From contig SRJI02000001.1 in NCBI GenBank assembly GCA_005473895.2, forward strand, positions 62,001-126,000: a DNA stretch of 64,000 nt, given 5' to 3'. Position 1 is the first letter of the stretch; each line of letters starts with the position of its first letter. Made by a program: the position numbers and the translations under genes. Below, one piece after another: positions 8,774-16,398 of this stretch. Source of the DNA: Carideicomes alvinocaridis. GTDB lineage: Bacteria > Pseudomonadota > Alphaproteobacteria > Rhodobacterales > Rhodobacteraceae. Below the pieces are notes generated by a model that saw only the letters and a list, made by a program, of their open reading frames with translations, was not told the origin of the DNA and searched no databases.

Positions 8774-9793
8774 ATGCTGAAACGACTGACCGGAAGAATC
8801 CTGCCTGCCGCGATGGTGGCCGGCGCCATGCTAGGCGTCGCGGGCAGCCTGCCCGCCGAGGCGCAGCAGACGGTGAAACTGTCCTATCACTGGGGCCCGA
8901 AGCACCCGGCGGCGGCGTTCGCCAACAAGTTCGCGGAGGAAGTCACCGAACGCAGCAACGGGGAGCTAGACGTTCAGGTCTTCCCCAGCGGCCAGCTCTT
9001 CGGGATCCGCGACGTGCTGGGCGGCGTGTCCTCGGGCGCGGTGCAGATCGGCATGGCCGTCGGCGTGGTGAGCTTCCCGCCGCTCAACAAGAACTACAAC
9101 GTGACCGCCCTGCCGGGCGTCTTCGGCGGGTTCGAGGAGATCCGCGGCTTCTTCGCCGACACCGAGGAAGGCAAGGCGATCATGGAGGACATCACCTCCT
9201 CCGCGGGGATCGAGATCATCGGCTACGACCCCGTCGGGCCGAGCGCGGTCTTCACCACGCACGACGTCTCCTCGGTCGCGGATTACGAGGGTGTCAGCGC
9301 CCGGGTGCTGACCGATTCCGACCGCCCCCGCTGGGAGGCGCTCAAGGCCGCGCGCATGGTGTCGCTGCCCACGGGCGAGGTCTATACTGCCCTGCAGAGC
9401 GGGATGGTCGATACCGTGGCCACCGTGCCCGGCGCGATCCGCAGCTACAGCTGGTGGGACTTCCTCAAGACCGCGCAGCTTCCCTACTTCACCTATAACG
9501 ACGCCTATTTCATCGCGAACCAGGCCTGGCTGGACGGGCTGACGCCCGAGCTGCGCGAGATGGTCCTCGAAGTGGGCCAGGAGATCGGCGAGGAATCGAC
9601 CCAGGCGATCATGGATGCCTCCGACCAGGCGCTGGAGGAGTTCAAGGAGCATGACGGCACCGTCGTCACCTTCGAGGGCGACGCGCTCGAAGAGCTCCGG
9701 ACGCTGGAGCGCGAGCAGGTGCTTCCGCAGATGGAAGGCGAGGTCGACAAGGACGTGGTCGACGCGGCTCTCGACTACGTCGGCAGCAACTAA
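8774..9793 (+). CDS. TRAP transporter substrate-binding protein, DctP family
   Basis: Periplasmic receptor of a tripartite ATP-independent transporter for an organic acid. It has 339 aa, with a cleavable signal peptide (positive MLKRLTGR, hydrophobic core, cleavage probably after AEA around residue 26). The mature protein begins QTVKLSYHWGPKHPAAAF, followed by FPSGQLFG, typical of DctP proteins. The ribosome binding site GGAGGAGA lies 7 bp before the ATG. It belongs to the operon with the permease genes at 9908-11706. A strong hairpin (9802-9833) follows its stop codon. The ligand is presumably the acid activated by the neighbouring CoA ligase. Confidence 0.93.
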   Translation: MLKRLTGRILPAAMVAGAMLGVAGSLPAEAQQTVKLSYHWGPKHPAAAFANKFAEEVTERSNGELDVQVFPSGQLFGIRDVLGGVSSGAVQIGMAVGVVSFPPLNKNYNVTALPGVFGGFEEIRGFFADTEEGKAIMEDITSSAGIEIIGYDPVGPSAVFTTHDVSSVADYEGVSARVLTDSDRPRWEALKAARMVSLPTGEVYTALQSGMVDTVATVPGAIRSYSWWDFLKTAQLPYFTYNDAYFIANQAWLDGLTPELREMVLEVGQEIGEESTQAIMDASDQALEEFKEHDGTVVTFEGDALEELRTLEREQVLPQMEGEVDKDVVDAALDYVGSN

Positions 9794-9801
9794 CTTCCAT
9801 G

Positions 9802-9833
9802 GGCGCGGACGCGGCCCTGGTCGCGTCCGCGCC
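9802..9833 (+). terminator. GC-rich intercistronic hairpin between TRAP receptor and permease genes
   Basis: Perfect 12-bp stem (GGCGCGGACGCG with CGCGTCCGCGCC) and 8-nt loop, starting 8 nt after the receptor stop. No T-run follows, so it is more likely an RNA-stabilising or partial-attenuation structure that raises receptor over permease expression than a full terminator. Confidence 0.6.
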
Positions 9834-9907
9834 ACCCCCTGCCCGGCAGCCGGGGCGCAAGACCGCCCCCTGCCCGTGCCCGGCCCCGGCCCCACCAGGA
9901 GTTGCCC

Positions 9908-10444
9908 GTGACGCAAGCAATCGACACCTACCTGCGCCTGAACACGGCCTTGGCCAGGCTCTGCCTCGTCATCTCCTGCCTGGGCGTCGCCTTTGCCATC
10001 TTCGCCCTGACCATGGCCGCGCTGGAGCGCTACTTCTTCGGCTTCGGCTATGCCATGCTGAACGACCTGCCGCCGCTCCTGATGCCCTGGGTGGTCTTTC
10101 CCATGATGGGCGTCCTGCTGCGCGGCGACCGGCACATCACCGTGGACCTGCTGCCGAGCCTGCTGTCCGGCCCGAAGCGTCACGGTCTTGACCTGGCCAT
10201 CGGCCTCATCGTCCTGATCGCGTCGCTCTGGTTCCTCTGGGGCGGGATCGACGCGCTGCGCTTCTTCATGGGCCTCAACCAGACGACCGAGACCGGCATC
10301 CGCTTTCCCCTGTGGTGGATCTACCTGTCCTTCCCGGTGGGCTTCGGCATCCTCGCCTGGTTCGCGCTGGAGCGGATCCTGGCCGGTACCTACGGCATGG
10401 TGACCGGCCGGGCGCTGCGGCCCGACGAGGGAGGCGCGGCATGA
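9908..10444 (+). CDS. TRAP transporter small permease (DctQ family)
   Basis: Small four-helix membrane subunit of the TRAP transporter, 178 aa. Hydrophobic segments are visible at about residues 15-40, 50-68, 90-110 and 130-150. The start is read as GTG at 9908 because AGGAG (9897-9901) lies 6 bp before it; a TTG at 9902 would directly abut that site. Its stop overlaps the start of the large permease (ATGA at 10441-10444), indicating translational coupling. Works with the DctP receptor at 8774-9793. Confidence 0.9.
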   Translation: MTQAIDTYLRLNTALARLCLVISCLGVAFAIFALTMAALERYFFGFGYAMLNDLPPLLMPWVVFPMMGVLLRGDRHITVDLLPSLLSGPKRHGLDLAIGLIVLIASLWFLWGGIDALRFFMGLNQTTETGIRFPLWWIYLSFPVGFGILAWFALERILAGTYGMVTGRALRPDEGGAA

Positions 10445-11706
10445 TCCCCCTCGCCCTCGGCCTCGCCACGGTGCTGCTGCTCGTCTCGGTGCCCATCTTC
10501 CTGGTCTTCGGCATCGGCAGCGCGCTGATCGCCTCCATCGATCTCGGCCTGCCCTGGGCTACCCTGCTGCAGGTGTCCTTCGCAGCGGTGAGCAAGCAGA
10601 TCCTGCTTGCCGTGCCGCTCTTCATCTTCGCGGGCTACACGATGGTGAAGGGCGGCATCGCGGCCCGCCTGGTCAATTTCTGCGTCGCCCTGGTGGGCCA
10701 CTGGCCCGGCGGGCTGGGCGTGGCGATGGTGCTGGCCATGGGGTTCTTCGCGGCCTTCTGCGGCTCCATCCTTGCCGCCATCACAGCGATCGGCACGATC
10801 CTTATGCCGCGGATGGTGGAAGAGGGCTATCCCAAGCCCTTCGTCGTGGTGCTTGCCGCCATGGCCGCCCTGCTGGAAGGGCTCATTCCGCCAAGCAACG
10901 CCGCGATCATCTATTCCTCGCTCACCTCCGTGCCCGTCTCGCACACCTTCGCGGCCGGGATCGTCCCGGGCTTCGTGCTGGTCGTGCTGCTGGCCGCCTA
11001 CGTGTCCTTCCGCTGCCGCAACGTGCCCCGCTCTCCCAAGGCAAGCTGGTCCGAGCGCGGGCGGCGCTTCGTCGCCGCAATCCCTGCCCTGCTGACGCCC
11101 TTCATCATCCTCGGCGGGATCTACAGCGGGCTCCTGACGGCCGCGGAATCCGCCGCCGTCGCCGGAGCCTGGGCGCTGCTCATCGGCTTTCTCGTCTATG
11201 GCGAGCTGACGCTGCGCGGCCTGCGCGATGCGCTGGTCGCCACGTCCCTCGCCACGAGCGCGATCTTCGTGATCATCGCCATGGCGACCTTCCTGTCGGT
11301 GATCCTGACCTTCACCCAGGCCCCGCAGCATATCATCACCTTCCTAACCGGGCTGGGCACCGGGCCGGTGACCTTCCTGCTGATGGTCGCGGTCGCCTGC
11401 CTGCTGCTCGGCACCTTTGTCGAGGTGGTACCGGTGCTGTACCTCGTCGTGCCGATGACCGTGGCCGCCCTGGTGCCGATGGGCGTCGATCCGATCCACT
11501 ACTACATCGTGCTGAGCGCCTTCGTCGGGCTGGGCATGCTGACGCCGCCGGTCTGCGTCGGGCTCTATACCGGGGCGGCGGTCATCCGGCTGTCGCCGGA
11601 AAAGGCCTTCGTGGAGCTTCCGCCCTTCCTGCTGCTGGGCATCCTCTACGGCATCCTCATGATCCTCGTGCCGGCCTTTGCCACCTGGCTGCCCGGCCAT
11701 GTTTGA
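10441..11706 (+). CDS. TRAP transporter large permease (DctM family)
   Basis: Large membrane subunit forming the sodium-coupled transport channel, 421 aa and strongly hydrophobic with about 11-12 predicted helices. Family features include GYTMVKGGIAARLVNF near the N-terminus, AAFCGSILAAITAIGTI, LIPPSNAAIIYS, and LGMLTPPVCVGLY near the C-terminus. The ATG at 10441 overlaps the DctQ stop by 4 bp. Its own stop lies inside the start of the enoyl-CoA hydratase gene (8-bp overlap), tying transport to catabolism in one operon. Confidence 0.93.
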   Translation: MIPLALGLATVLLLVSVPIFLVFGIGSALIASIDLGLPWATLLQVSFAAVSKQILLAVPLFIFAGYTMVKGGIAARLVNFCVALVGHWPGGLGVAMVLAMGFFAAFCGSILAAITAIGTILMPRMVEEGYPKPFVVVLAAMAALLEGLIPPSNAAIIYSSLTSVPVSHTFAAGIVPGFVLVVLLAAYVSFRCRNVPRSPKASWSERGRRFVAAIPALLTPFIILGGIYSGLLTAAESAAVAGAWALLIGFLVYGELTLRGLRDALVATSLATSAIFVIIAMATFLSVILTFTQAPQHIITFLTGLGTGPVTFLLMVAVACLLLGTFVEVVPVLYLVVPMTVAALVPMGVDPIHYYIVLSAFVGLGMLTPPVCVGLYTGAAVIRLSPEKAFVELPPFLLLGILYGILMILVPAFATWLPGHV

Positions 11707-12484
11707 GGCCGGGCTGCATATCGACGAACCCCGGCCCGGCGTGGTGCGCCTGCGCATCGACCGGCCACAGGCGCTCAACGCGCTCACCACCGCAAGTGCG
11801 CAGGAAATGGCGACGCTCTATGCGCAGCTCGCAACCCGACCGGACATGCGCGCGCTCATCCTCACCGGCACCGGCGAGCGCGCCTTTTCCACCGGCGCCG
11901 ACCTGAAGGAGCGGGCCGGCCTCGATGCCGTGGCCGCGCGCCAGCAGCACATGACGCACCGTCTGTGCCTGACGATCCGGCGCAGCTTCGAGTTTCCGGT
12001 GATCTGCGCCGTGAACGGCCTGGCCCATGGCGGCGGGGCCGAGCTGGCACTGTCCAGCGACCTGGTTCTCGCCGTCCCCTCGGCCCGCTTCGCCCTCCCG
12101 GAAATCCGCCGCGGCATCATGCCCGGCATGGGCGGCACGCAGTTCCTGACCGAGGCGCTCGGCCCCCGGCGGGCGCTGGAACATCTTCTGACCGGCGCGG
12201 AGATCGCGGCCGAAGAGGCGCTGCGCCTGGGCCTCGTCAACCGCATCGTGGAGCCCGGTGCGCTGGAGGAGGAGACCCTCGCCCTCGCCGCCCGGATCGC
12301 CGAGCTGCCCCCCCTCGCGCTCTCCGCCGCCACCCGCGCCACCCGCGCCGCGGGACAAGGCGGAACGGACGCCGGGCTCGCGATGGAGCTGGCCCTGCAT
12401 CAGCGGCTGATGGCCAGCGAGGACCGGATCGAGGGCGCCCGCGCCTTCGCGGAAAAGCGCGACCCGGTCTGGAAAGGGCGCTGA
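11699..12484 (+). CDS. Enoyl-CoA hydratase/isomerase (crotonase) family protein
   Basis: A 261-aa crotonase-fold enzyme, probably hydrating an alpha,beta-unsaturated acyl-CoA. The oxyanion-hole segments are present (ERAFSTGADLK and NGLAHGGGAELAL). Both hydratase-type glutamates are in place, in GGAELA and in LPEIRRGIMPG, arguing for true hydratase activity rather than isomerase only. The start overlaps the TRAP permease stop by 8 bp and the gene ends the plus-strand operon (carboxyltransferase, CoA ligase, TRAP, hydratase). The order suggests uptake, CoA activation, carboxylation and hydration of one acid, resembling leucine/terpenoid carboxylase routes, but the substrate is unknown. Confidence 0.9.
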   Translation: MFEAGLHIDEPRPGVVRLRIDRPQALNALTTASAQEMATLYAQLATRPDMRALILTGTGERAFSTGADLKERAGLDAVAARQQHMTHRLCLTIRRSFEFPVICAVNGLAHGGGAELALSSDLVLAVPSARFALPEIRRGIMPGMGGTQFLTEALGPRRALEHLLTGAEIAAEEALRLGLVNRIVEPGALEEETLALAARIAELPPLALSAATRATRAAGQGGTDAGLAMELALHQRLMASEDRIEGARAFAEKRDPVWKGR

Positions 12485-12748
12485 GGTCCGGCGGCACGAA
12501 GCGGTGACGCGGCAGCGATCATTTCCGTCGTGACCGGAGAAATGGACGTCCAGTCGCGACCGACCGGTGAGCCGTTTGCCGAGCCCGAAGGCCTGACGGG
12601 ATCGCGTGGCAGGCTAAGGCGCCTCCCGGCAACGACCAGGCCGCGACGCCATATGCACAGCGCCTGTGAGATGCCGGCCCACCTGGCCCTGTCGTGCGGC
12701 CGCTTTATCGGACGCCCCGGGGCCCTCCGACGCCGCACGCGCATGCGT
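12485..12748. other. Convergent intergenic gap
   Basis: 264 bp between the end of the plus-strand operon and the end of the minus-strand IclR-linked operon. I see no convincing gene, RNA or clear intrinsic terminator; the short frames here have no recognisable content. Confidence 0.5.
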
Positions 12749-13135
12749 CTAGGCAGGCTCCGCCCGGCGCCAGGCCAGCCGATCCGTCCGCCCCTTGTCC
12801 GGGTCCCGCACTGACAGCGTCAGCGACCGGCTTGCAAGATCCGCCTCTCGGCGCTGCAGAGTGCCGACGAAGGCGGAAACCGTGCTCGAGACGACCTCGT
12901 GCACGAGCGCCCCGCCCTGCGCGTGATACCGCCCGGCATAGGCGAAAGGCGCCACACTCCCCGGCCCACCGGGGTCGTGGATGCAGACCGCCATGCCCCC
13001 GTCTGTGCCGTAGACCAGCATCCCTGCCGGATCATCGCCGAACGGGGCGCGCACCGTGCCGTCGTCATAGGTGACCGTCCAGCTTTCCAGCTGCCACGTC
13101 CCCGCCACCGCTGCCTCGAGCTCCGGGCCGGTCAT
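12749..13135 (-). CDS. Lipocalin-like domain protein
   Basis: A 128-aa protein starting MTGPELEAAVAGTWQLESW, the usual opening of the lipocalin-like (Lipocalin_5) domain. It then alternates beta-strand-like segments such as GMLVYGTDGGMAVCI, FAYAGRYHAQGG and LTLSVRD. No signal peptide, so probably cytoplasmic. The start overlaps the stop of the upstream acyl-CoA synthetase (ATGA at 13132-13135), so it is translationally coupled and last in the acyl-CoA dehydrogenase/synthetase operon. Family members in degradation clusters often have no proven reaction; binding or isomerisation of a hydrophobic intermediate is a guess. Confidence 0.8.
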   Translation of the reverse strand: MTGPELEAAVAGTWQLESWTVTYDDGTVRAPFGDDPAGMLVYGTDGGMAVCIHDPGGPGSVAPFAYAGRYHAQGGALVHEVVSSTVSAFVGTLQRREADLASRSLTLSVRDPDKGRTDRLAWRRAEPA

Positions 13136-14655
13136 CGCCCGCCCCCGGGCTGTCGGGCGGCCGTGTCGATCACACGCTCGTCGAGATAGGCGAGGTCCCT
13201 GCGCAGGATCTTCTCGGTCTGGGTGCGCGGGATGTGATCGGTGAACTCGACGTAGCGGGGCAGCAGGTTCGCCGGCAAGACCGCGTCCAGATGGCCCCGC
13301 AGCGCGGTGGCGTCGAGCGCCCCCTCGGTGACCAGAAGCACCTTGATCTCCTCCCCCATGATGTCGTCGGGCACGCCCACCGCGGCGCAGTCCAGCACGC
13401 CGGGCACGTCGCGCAGCTTGTCCTCGATGGCGACCGGCGACACCATCTCGCCGCCGCGGCGAATGATCTCCTTCTTGCGGCCGTGGAAATAGAGGTAACC
13501 GTCGGCGTCGAAGCCACCTATGTCGCCGGTGTGAAACCAAAGATTCCGGGTCGCCGCCACAGTCTCCTCCGGCCGGTTGTGATAGCCCAGCATGGTGACG
13601 AAGGGGGCGGCGGGCCGGACCGCGATCTCGCCCCGGCTGCCCGGGGGAACCGACCCGTCGTCGTCGTCGAGGATCGCCACCTCCATGTCGTCGCGCACCC
13701 GGCCGTTGGAGCCGCGGCGGTGCTCGGCCCGGCTGGCACCGCTGACCCAGCCGCCCATCTCCGTCATGCCGTAAAGCTCGTGGACGAACATGCCGAAGCG
13801 GTCCTCCACCGTCGCGGCAAGCTCCTCCGTCGTGCCGCCGCCAATGCAGAACCGCATCCGGTGCTCCCGCTGCGGTTCGCGGAAGCGGGCGGCGAGGATC
13901 GCCAGCACGGTGCCCACGAAGGTGCAGCCGGTGGCCTCGAACCGGCGCGCGTCCTCGAAGAACGACATGGCCGAAAAGCGCGGGCGCAGGATCAATGCCG
14001 AGCCGGTCCAGAGCGCCGACATCACCGCATAGGTCTGCGGGTTGGTGTGAAAGAGCGGAAGGAAGACCATCACCCGGTCCTCCGGCGTCAGCTCCAGTAT
14101 CCGCGCCGCCTGGCGGCCCGAGGCCACGTAGGCCCCGTGGCAGCAGATCACGCCCTTGGGCCGCCCCGTGGTGCCCGAGGTGTAGAGGATCGTGCAGGGG
14201 TCGGAGGCACGTTGTTCCACCGGCGTGACCGGCGCGTGCCCGGCGAGATCGGCGAAGAAGGCCGCGTCGCCGTCGATGCCGATGCACGGGATCGCCTGCG
14301 CCTCGGCCGAGAGCGCGGGAAGGATGCCCTCGCGCCACTCCCGGTCGGCAAGGATCAGCTTCACCCCGGCATCCGACAGGAGGTAATCCATGTCGCCGGC
14401 CTTCAGCTTGTCGTTCAGGGTGACGGCCACGGCGCCCAGCGCGTTCATGCCGAACCAGCTGACGAGGTAGGCCGCGGAATTGCCGGCCAGCACTGCCACG
14501 TGATCCCCCTGCCCGATCCCCTCGGCCGCCAGCCGCGCGGCCAGGCGGCAGCTCAGGTCATGTATCTGCGCGTAGGAATAGCTCGCCTGGTCGGTGACGA
14601 CGCAGGGCGCGTCGGCCCGGTCCCTTGCACGGGCGGCCAGCAGGTCGAGGATCAC
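13132..14655 (-). CDS. Acyl-CoA synthetase (AMP-binding family), IclR-linked operon
   Basis: 507-aa CoA ligase. Motifs are LYTSGTTGRPKGV, ELYGMTEMGGW, WFHTGDIGGFDADGYLYF and the C-terminal TQTEKILRRDL containing the catalytic lysine. The start is read as GTG at 14655, overlapping the acyl-CoA dehydrogenase stop (GTGA), because the coding similarity begins there (VILDLLAARA); the longer frame upstream merely overlaps the dehydrogenase gene. Its segment KEIIRRGGEMVSPVAIED is typical of crotonobetaine/carnitine-type and medium-chain CoA ligases, so a carnitine-like or short branched acid is possible. The Liv-type importer in the same predicted regulon may supply the substrate. Confidence 0.9.
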   Translation of the reverse strand: MILDLLAARARDRADAPCVVTDQASYSYAQIHDLSCRLAARLAAEGIGQGDHVAVLAGNSAAYLVSWFGMNALGAVAVTLNDKLKAGDMDYLLSDAGVKLILADREWREGILPALSAEAQAIPCIGIDGDAAFFADLAGHAPVTPVEQRASDPCTILYTSGTTGRPKGVICCHGAYVASGRQAARILELTPEDRVMVFLPLFHTNPQTYAVMSALWTGSALILRPRFSAMSFFEDARRFEATGCTFVGTVLAILAARFREPQREHRMRFCIGGGTTEELAATVEDRFGMFVHELYGMTEMGGWVSGASRAEHRRGSNGRVRDDMEVAILDDDDGSVPPGSRGEIAVRPAAPFVTMLGYHNRPEETVAATRNLWFHTGDIGGFDADGYLYFHGRKKEIIRRGGEMVSPVAIEDKLRDVPGVLDCAAVGVPDDIMGEEIKVLLVTEGALDATALRGHLDAVLPANLLPRYVEFTDHIPRTQTEKILRRDLAYLDERVIDTAARQPGGGR

Positions 14656-15797
14656 GCCTCGTCCCCGTAAGCCTTGATGATGACCTTTCCGAGCGTGTTC
14701 TTCAGGATCTCCGATGACCCGCCGCCGATCTCGTAGGTCTTGGCGTCCCGCAGGTATCGGCCGAAGGGCACGTTGACGCGGGTGCCATGCGCCCCGCCGA
14801 TCTGCACCGCCTGCGAGGCGACCCGCGTGGCCACCTGCGACGCCAGCAGCTTGGCCTCCGACCCGTAGCGCATCACGTCCCGATGCTCGTCCAGCGCCTC
14901 GGCGGCGCGGTAGCTCAGCAGGCGGGCCGCGTCGATCTCCGTCGCCATGTCGGCAAAGTACCACTGGATCCCCTGGAATTGCAGGATGTGCCGGTCGAAG
15001 GCCTTGCGCTTGAGGGCATACTCGGCCGCCCCGTCAAAGGCGGCGCGGGCGATCCCCACGGAGATCCCCGCCGCCAGCGTGCGGGAATAGTCGAGCACCG
15101 TCACCGCCTGCCGCACGCCCTTCCCCTCGGTGCCGATCAGGTAGTGGCCGGGCACGCGCACGTTCTCCAGCACGATGTTGACATGGGGGCCGTTGCGCAG
15201 GCCGAAGGTCTCGGACCCCTCGCCCTCGTAGGAGGACAGCCCCGCAGAGTCGCGCGGCACGGCGAAGACCGAAACGCCCGCCTCCGTCTCCGCGAGGATG
15301 ATGAAGAGCTCCGCGGCGGAGCCGGAGGTGATGAAGGATTTCTCGCCGGTCAGCAGCCAGTCGTCGCCGTCGCGCACCGCCTTGGTGTCGAGCGAGCGGA
15401 TGTCGCTGCCATGAGACGCCTCGGTCAGGGCGTAGGAGGTGACCAGCCCTTCGGCGAAGCGCGGCAGCAGCTCCTTCTTGACCTTCTCGGAGCCGAAGAG
15501 CTTCAGCATGGTCTGCGCCTGGAAGATCGTGATGAGCGAGATCGCCACCCCGGCGCTGCCGTATCCCACGTCCTCGCAGATGGCGAGCGCGCTGGCATAG
15601 CCCCGGTCGCTGCCGCCGTATTCGCCGGGCAGGGTCGTGACGGTCCAGCCCCGGCGGCTGATTTCCTTCACGATCTCCGTGGCATAAAGATCCTTGGCGT
15701 CAAGCTCGTGGGCCGCCGGGATGATCCGGTCCTCAACGAATTGCCGCACTTCTCCCACCAGCGCCGCATCGGCCATCGGCTCCCAGAACGTATGCAA
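14652..15797 (-). CDS. Acyl-CoA dehydrogenase
   Basis: FAD-dependent alpha,beta-dehydrogenation of an acyl-CoA, 381 aa, the usual length. Conserved parts include TEASHGSDIRSLDT, WLLTGEKSFITSG, KAFDRHILQFQGIQW and the C-terminal YEIGGGSSEI, where Glu 356 occupies the catalytic-base position. The ATG at 15797 follows AGGGAGAA. It is first in a three-gene operon (dehydrogenase, acyl-CoA synthetase, lipocalin-like) with overlapping genes. A sigma70-like promoter (TTGACG, 17 bp, TATCCT) lies at 15824-15852, with a palindromic site just upstream that matches the IclR-linked sites. Confidence 0.93.
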   Translation of the reverse strand: MHTFWEPMADAALVGEVRQFVEDRIIPAAHELDAKDLYATEIVKEISRRGWTVTTLPGEYGGSDRGYASALAICEDVGYGSAGVAISLITIFQAQTMLKLFGSEKVKKELLPRFAEGLVTSYALTEASHGSDIRSLDTKAVRDGDDWLLTGEKSFITSGSAAELFIILAETEAGVSVFAVPRDSAGLSSYEGEGSETFGLRNGPHVNIVLENVRVPGHYLIGTEGKGVRQAVTVLDYSRTLAAGISVGIARAAFDGAAEYALKRKAFDRHILQFQGIQWYFADMATEIDAARLLSYRAAEALDEHRDVMRYGSEAKLLASQVATRVASQAVQIGGAHGTRVNVPFGRYLRDAKTYEIGGGSSEILKNTLGKVIIKAYGDEA

Positions 15798-15823
15798 ATC
15801 AATTCTCCCTCTTGACTTGAAAG

Positions 15824-15852
15824 AGGATAACCCCGCACGGTAATATCGTCAA
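15824..15852 (-). promoter_or_regulatory. Predicted promoter of the acyl-CoA dehydrogenase operon
   Basis: Read on the minus strand: TTGACG (15852-15847), a 17-bp spacer and TATCCT (15829-15824), 27 bp before the ATG. The -35 region lies in a 13-base block (15841-15853) that is identical to 25105-25117, upstream of the Liv importer. Confidence 0.5.
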
Positions 15853-15863
15853 CATGATGCCGT

Positions 15864-15881
15864 GTATCACGTATGTGATAC
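15864..15881. promoter_or_regulatory. Palindromic operator, site 1 of the predicted IclR regulon
   Basis: GTATCAC-GTAT-GTGATAC, 7-bp arms. It lies between the divergent acyl-CoA dehydrogenase and MaoC-fold genes. Matches the cores at 19563-19579 and 25129-25144 (consensus ATYAY-RTAT-RTGAT). Its centre is 31.5 bp from the start of the shared TAATATCGTCAAC block, exactly as at site 3. Confidence 0.6.
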
Positions 15882-15900
15882 TCTGATTGGAGGAAATGAC

Positions 15901-16365
15901 ATGAGCTCCAGACTTTTGGGCCTCGGCCTGCACTGGGAGGAGATGCCGGAAGGGGAGACGTTCCACACCGTCGGGCGCACGATCACCGAAGCCGACCTGA
16001 CGGCCTTCGTCGGGGTGACCGGCATGACCGAGGTGCTGTTCACCAATACCGAGTATCTCGACAACGAGACCGATTTCGCAGGCCGCAGGCTCCTGCCCGG
16101 CGCGCTGGTCTTTTCCATCGCCGAGGGGCTGCTGATCCAGTCGATGCTGCAGCGCACCGGCGTGGCCTTCATGGGGATGGACTTCACCGTGAACGGGCCG
16201 AGCTTTGCCGGCGACACGGTTCACGTGGAATGCGAGGTGCTGACCTCGCGCGCGACGAAGAACCCGGCCCGCGGGCTGGTGAAGACCGAGAACCGCGTGG
16301 TGAATCAGCATGGCGAGACGGTGCTGACCTACACCCCGGCCCGGCTGATCAAGTCGCGCCCCTGA
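15901..16365 (+). CDS. MaoC-fold (hotdog) protein lacking the usual hydratase dyad
   Basis: A 154-aa single hotdog domain of the MaoC type (R-specific enoyl-CoA hydratase fold). GGAGG at 15889-15893 selects the ATG at 15901. The scaffold is recognisable: RTITEADLTAFVGVTG, then RRLLPGALVFSIAEGL, then VKTENRVVNQHGETVLT. In the active loop, where hydratases have D-x-N-P-x-H, this protein reads MTEVLF, so neither Asp nor His is present. It may bind a CoA ester without hydrating it, use another residue, or belong to a distinct mesaconyl- or thioesterase-like branch. Sits divergently to the acyl-CoA dehydrogenase operon across the palindrome at 15864-15881. Confidence 0.82.
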   Translation: MSSRLLGLGLHWEEMPEGETFHTVGRTITEADLTAFVGVTGMTEVLFTNTEYLDNETDFAGRRLLPGALVFSIAEGLLIQSMLQRTGVAFMGMDFTVNGPSFAGDTVHVECEVLTSRATKNPARGLVKTENRVVNQHGETVLTYTPARLIKSRP

Positions 16366-16371
16366 CCGGGT

Positions 16372-16398
16372 GGGCGGCAGGCCTCAGCCCGGCCGCCC
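16372..16398. terminator. Possible bidirectional hairpin between convergent genes
   Basis: GGGCGGC (16372-16378) can pair with GCCGCCC (16392-16398) over a 13-nt loop, overlapping the end of the minus-strand gene. There is no T-run, so terminator function is uncertain. Confidence 0.3.

Noticed and set aside
13132-14964. 610-aa version of the acyl-CoA synthetase
   Set aside because: The extra N-terminal residues lie in the acyl-CoA dehydrogenase gene; similarity begins at the GTG at 14655, which overlaps the dehydrogenase stop.
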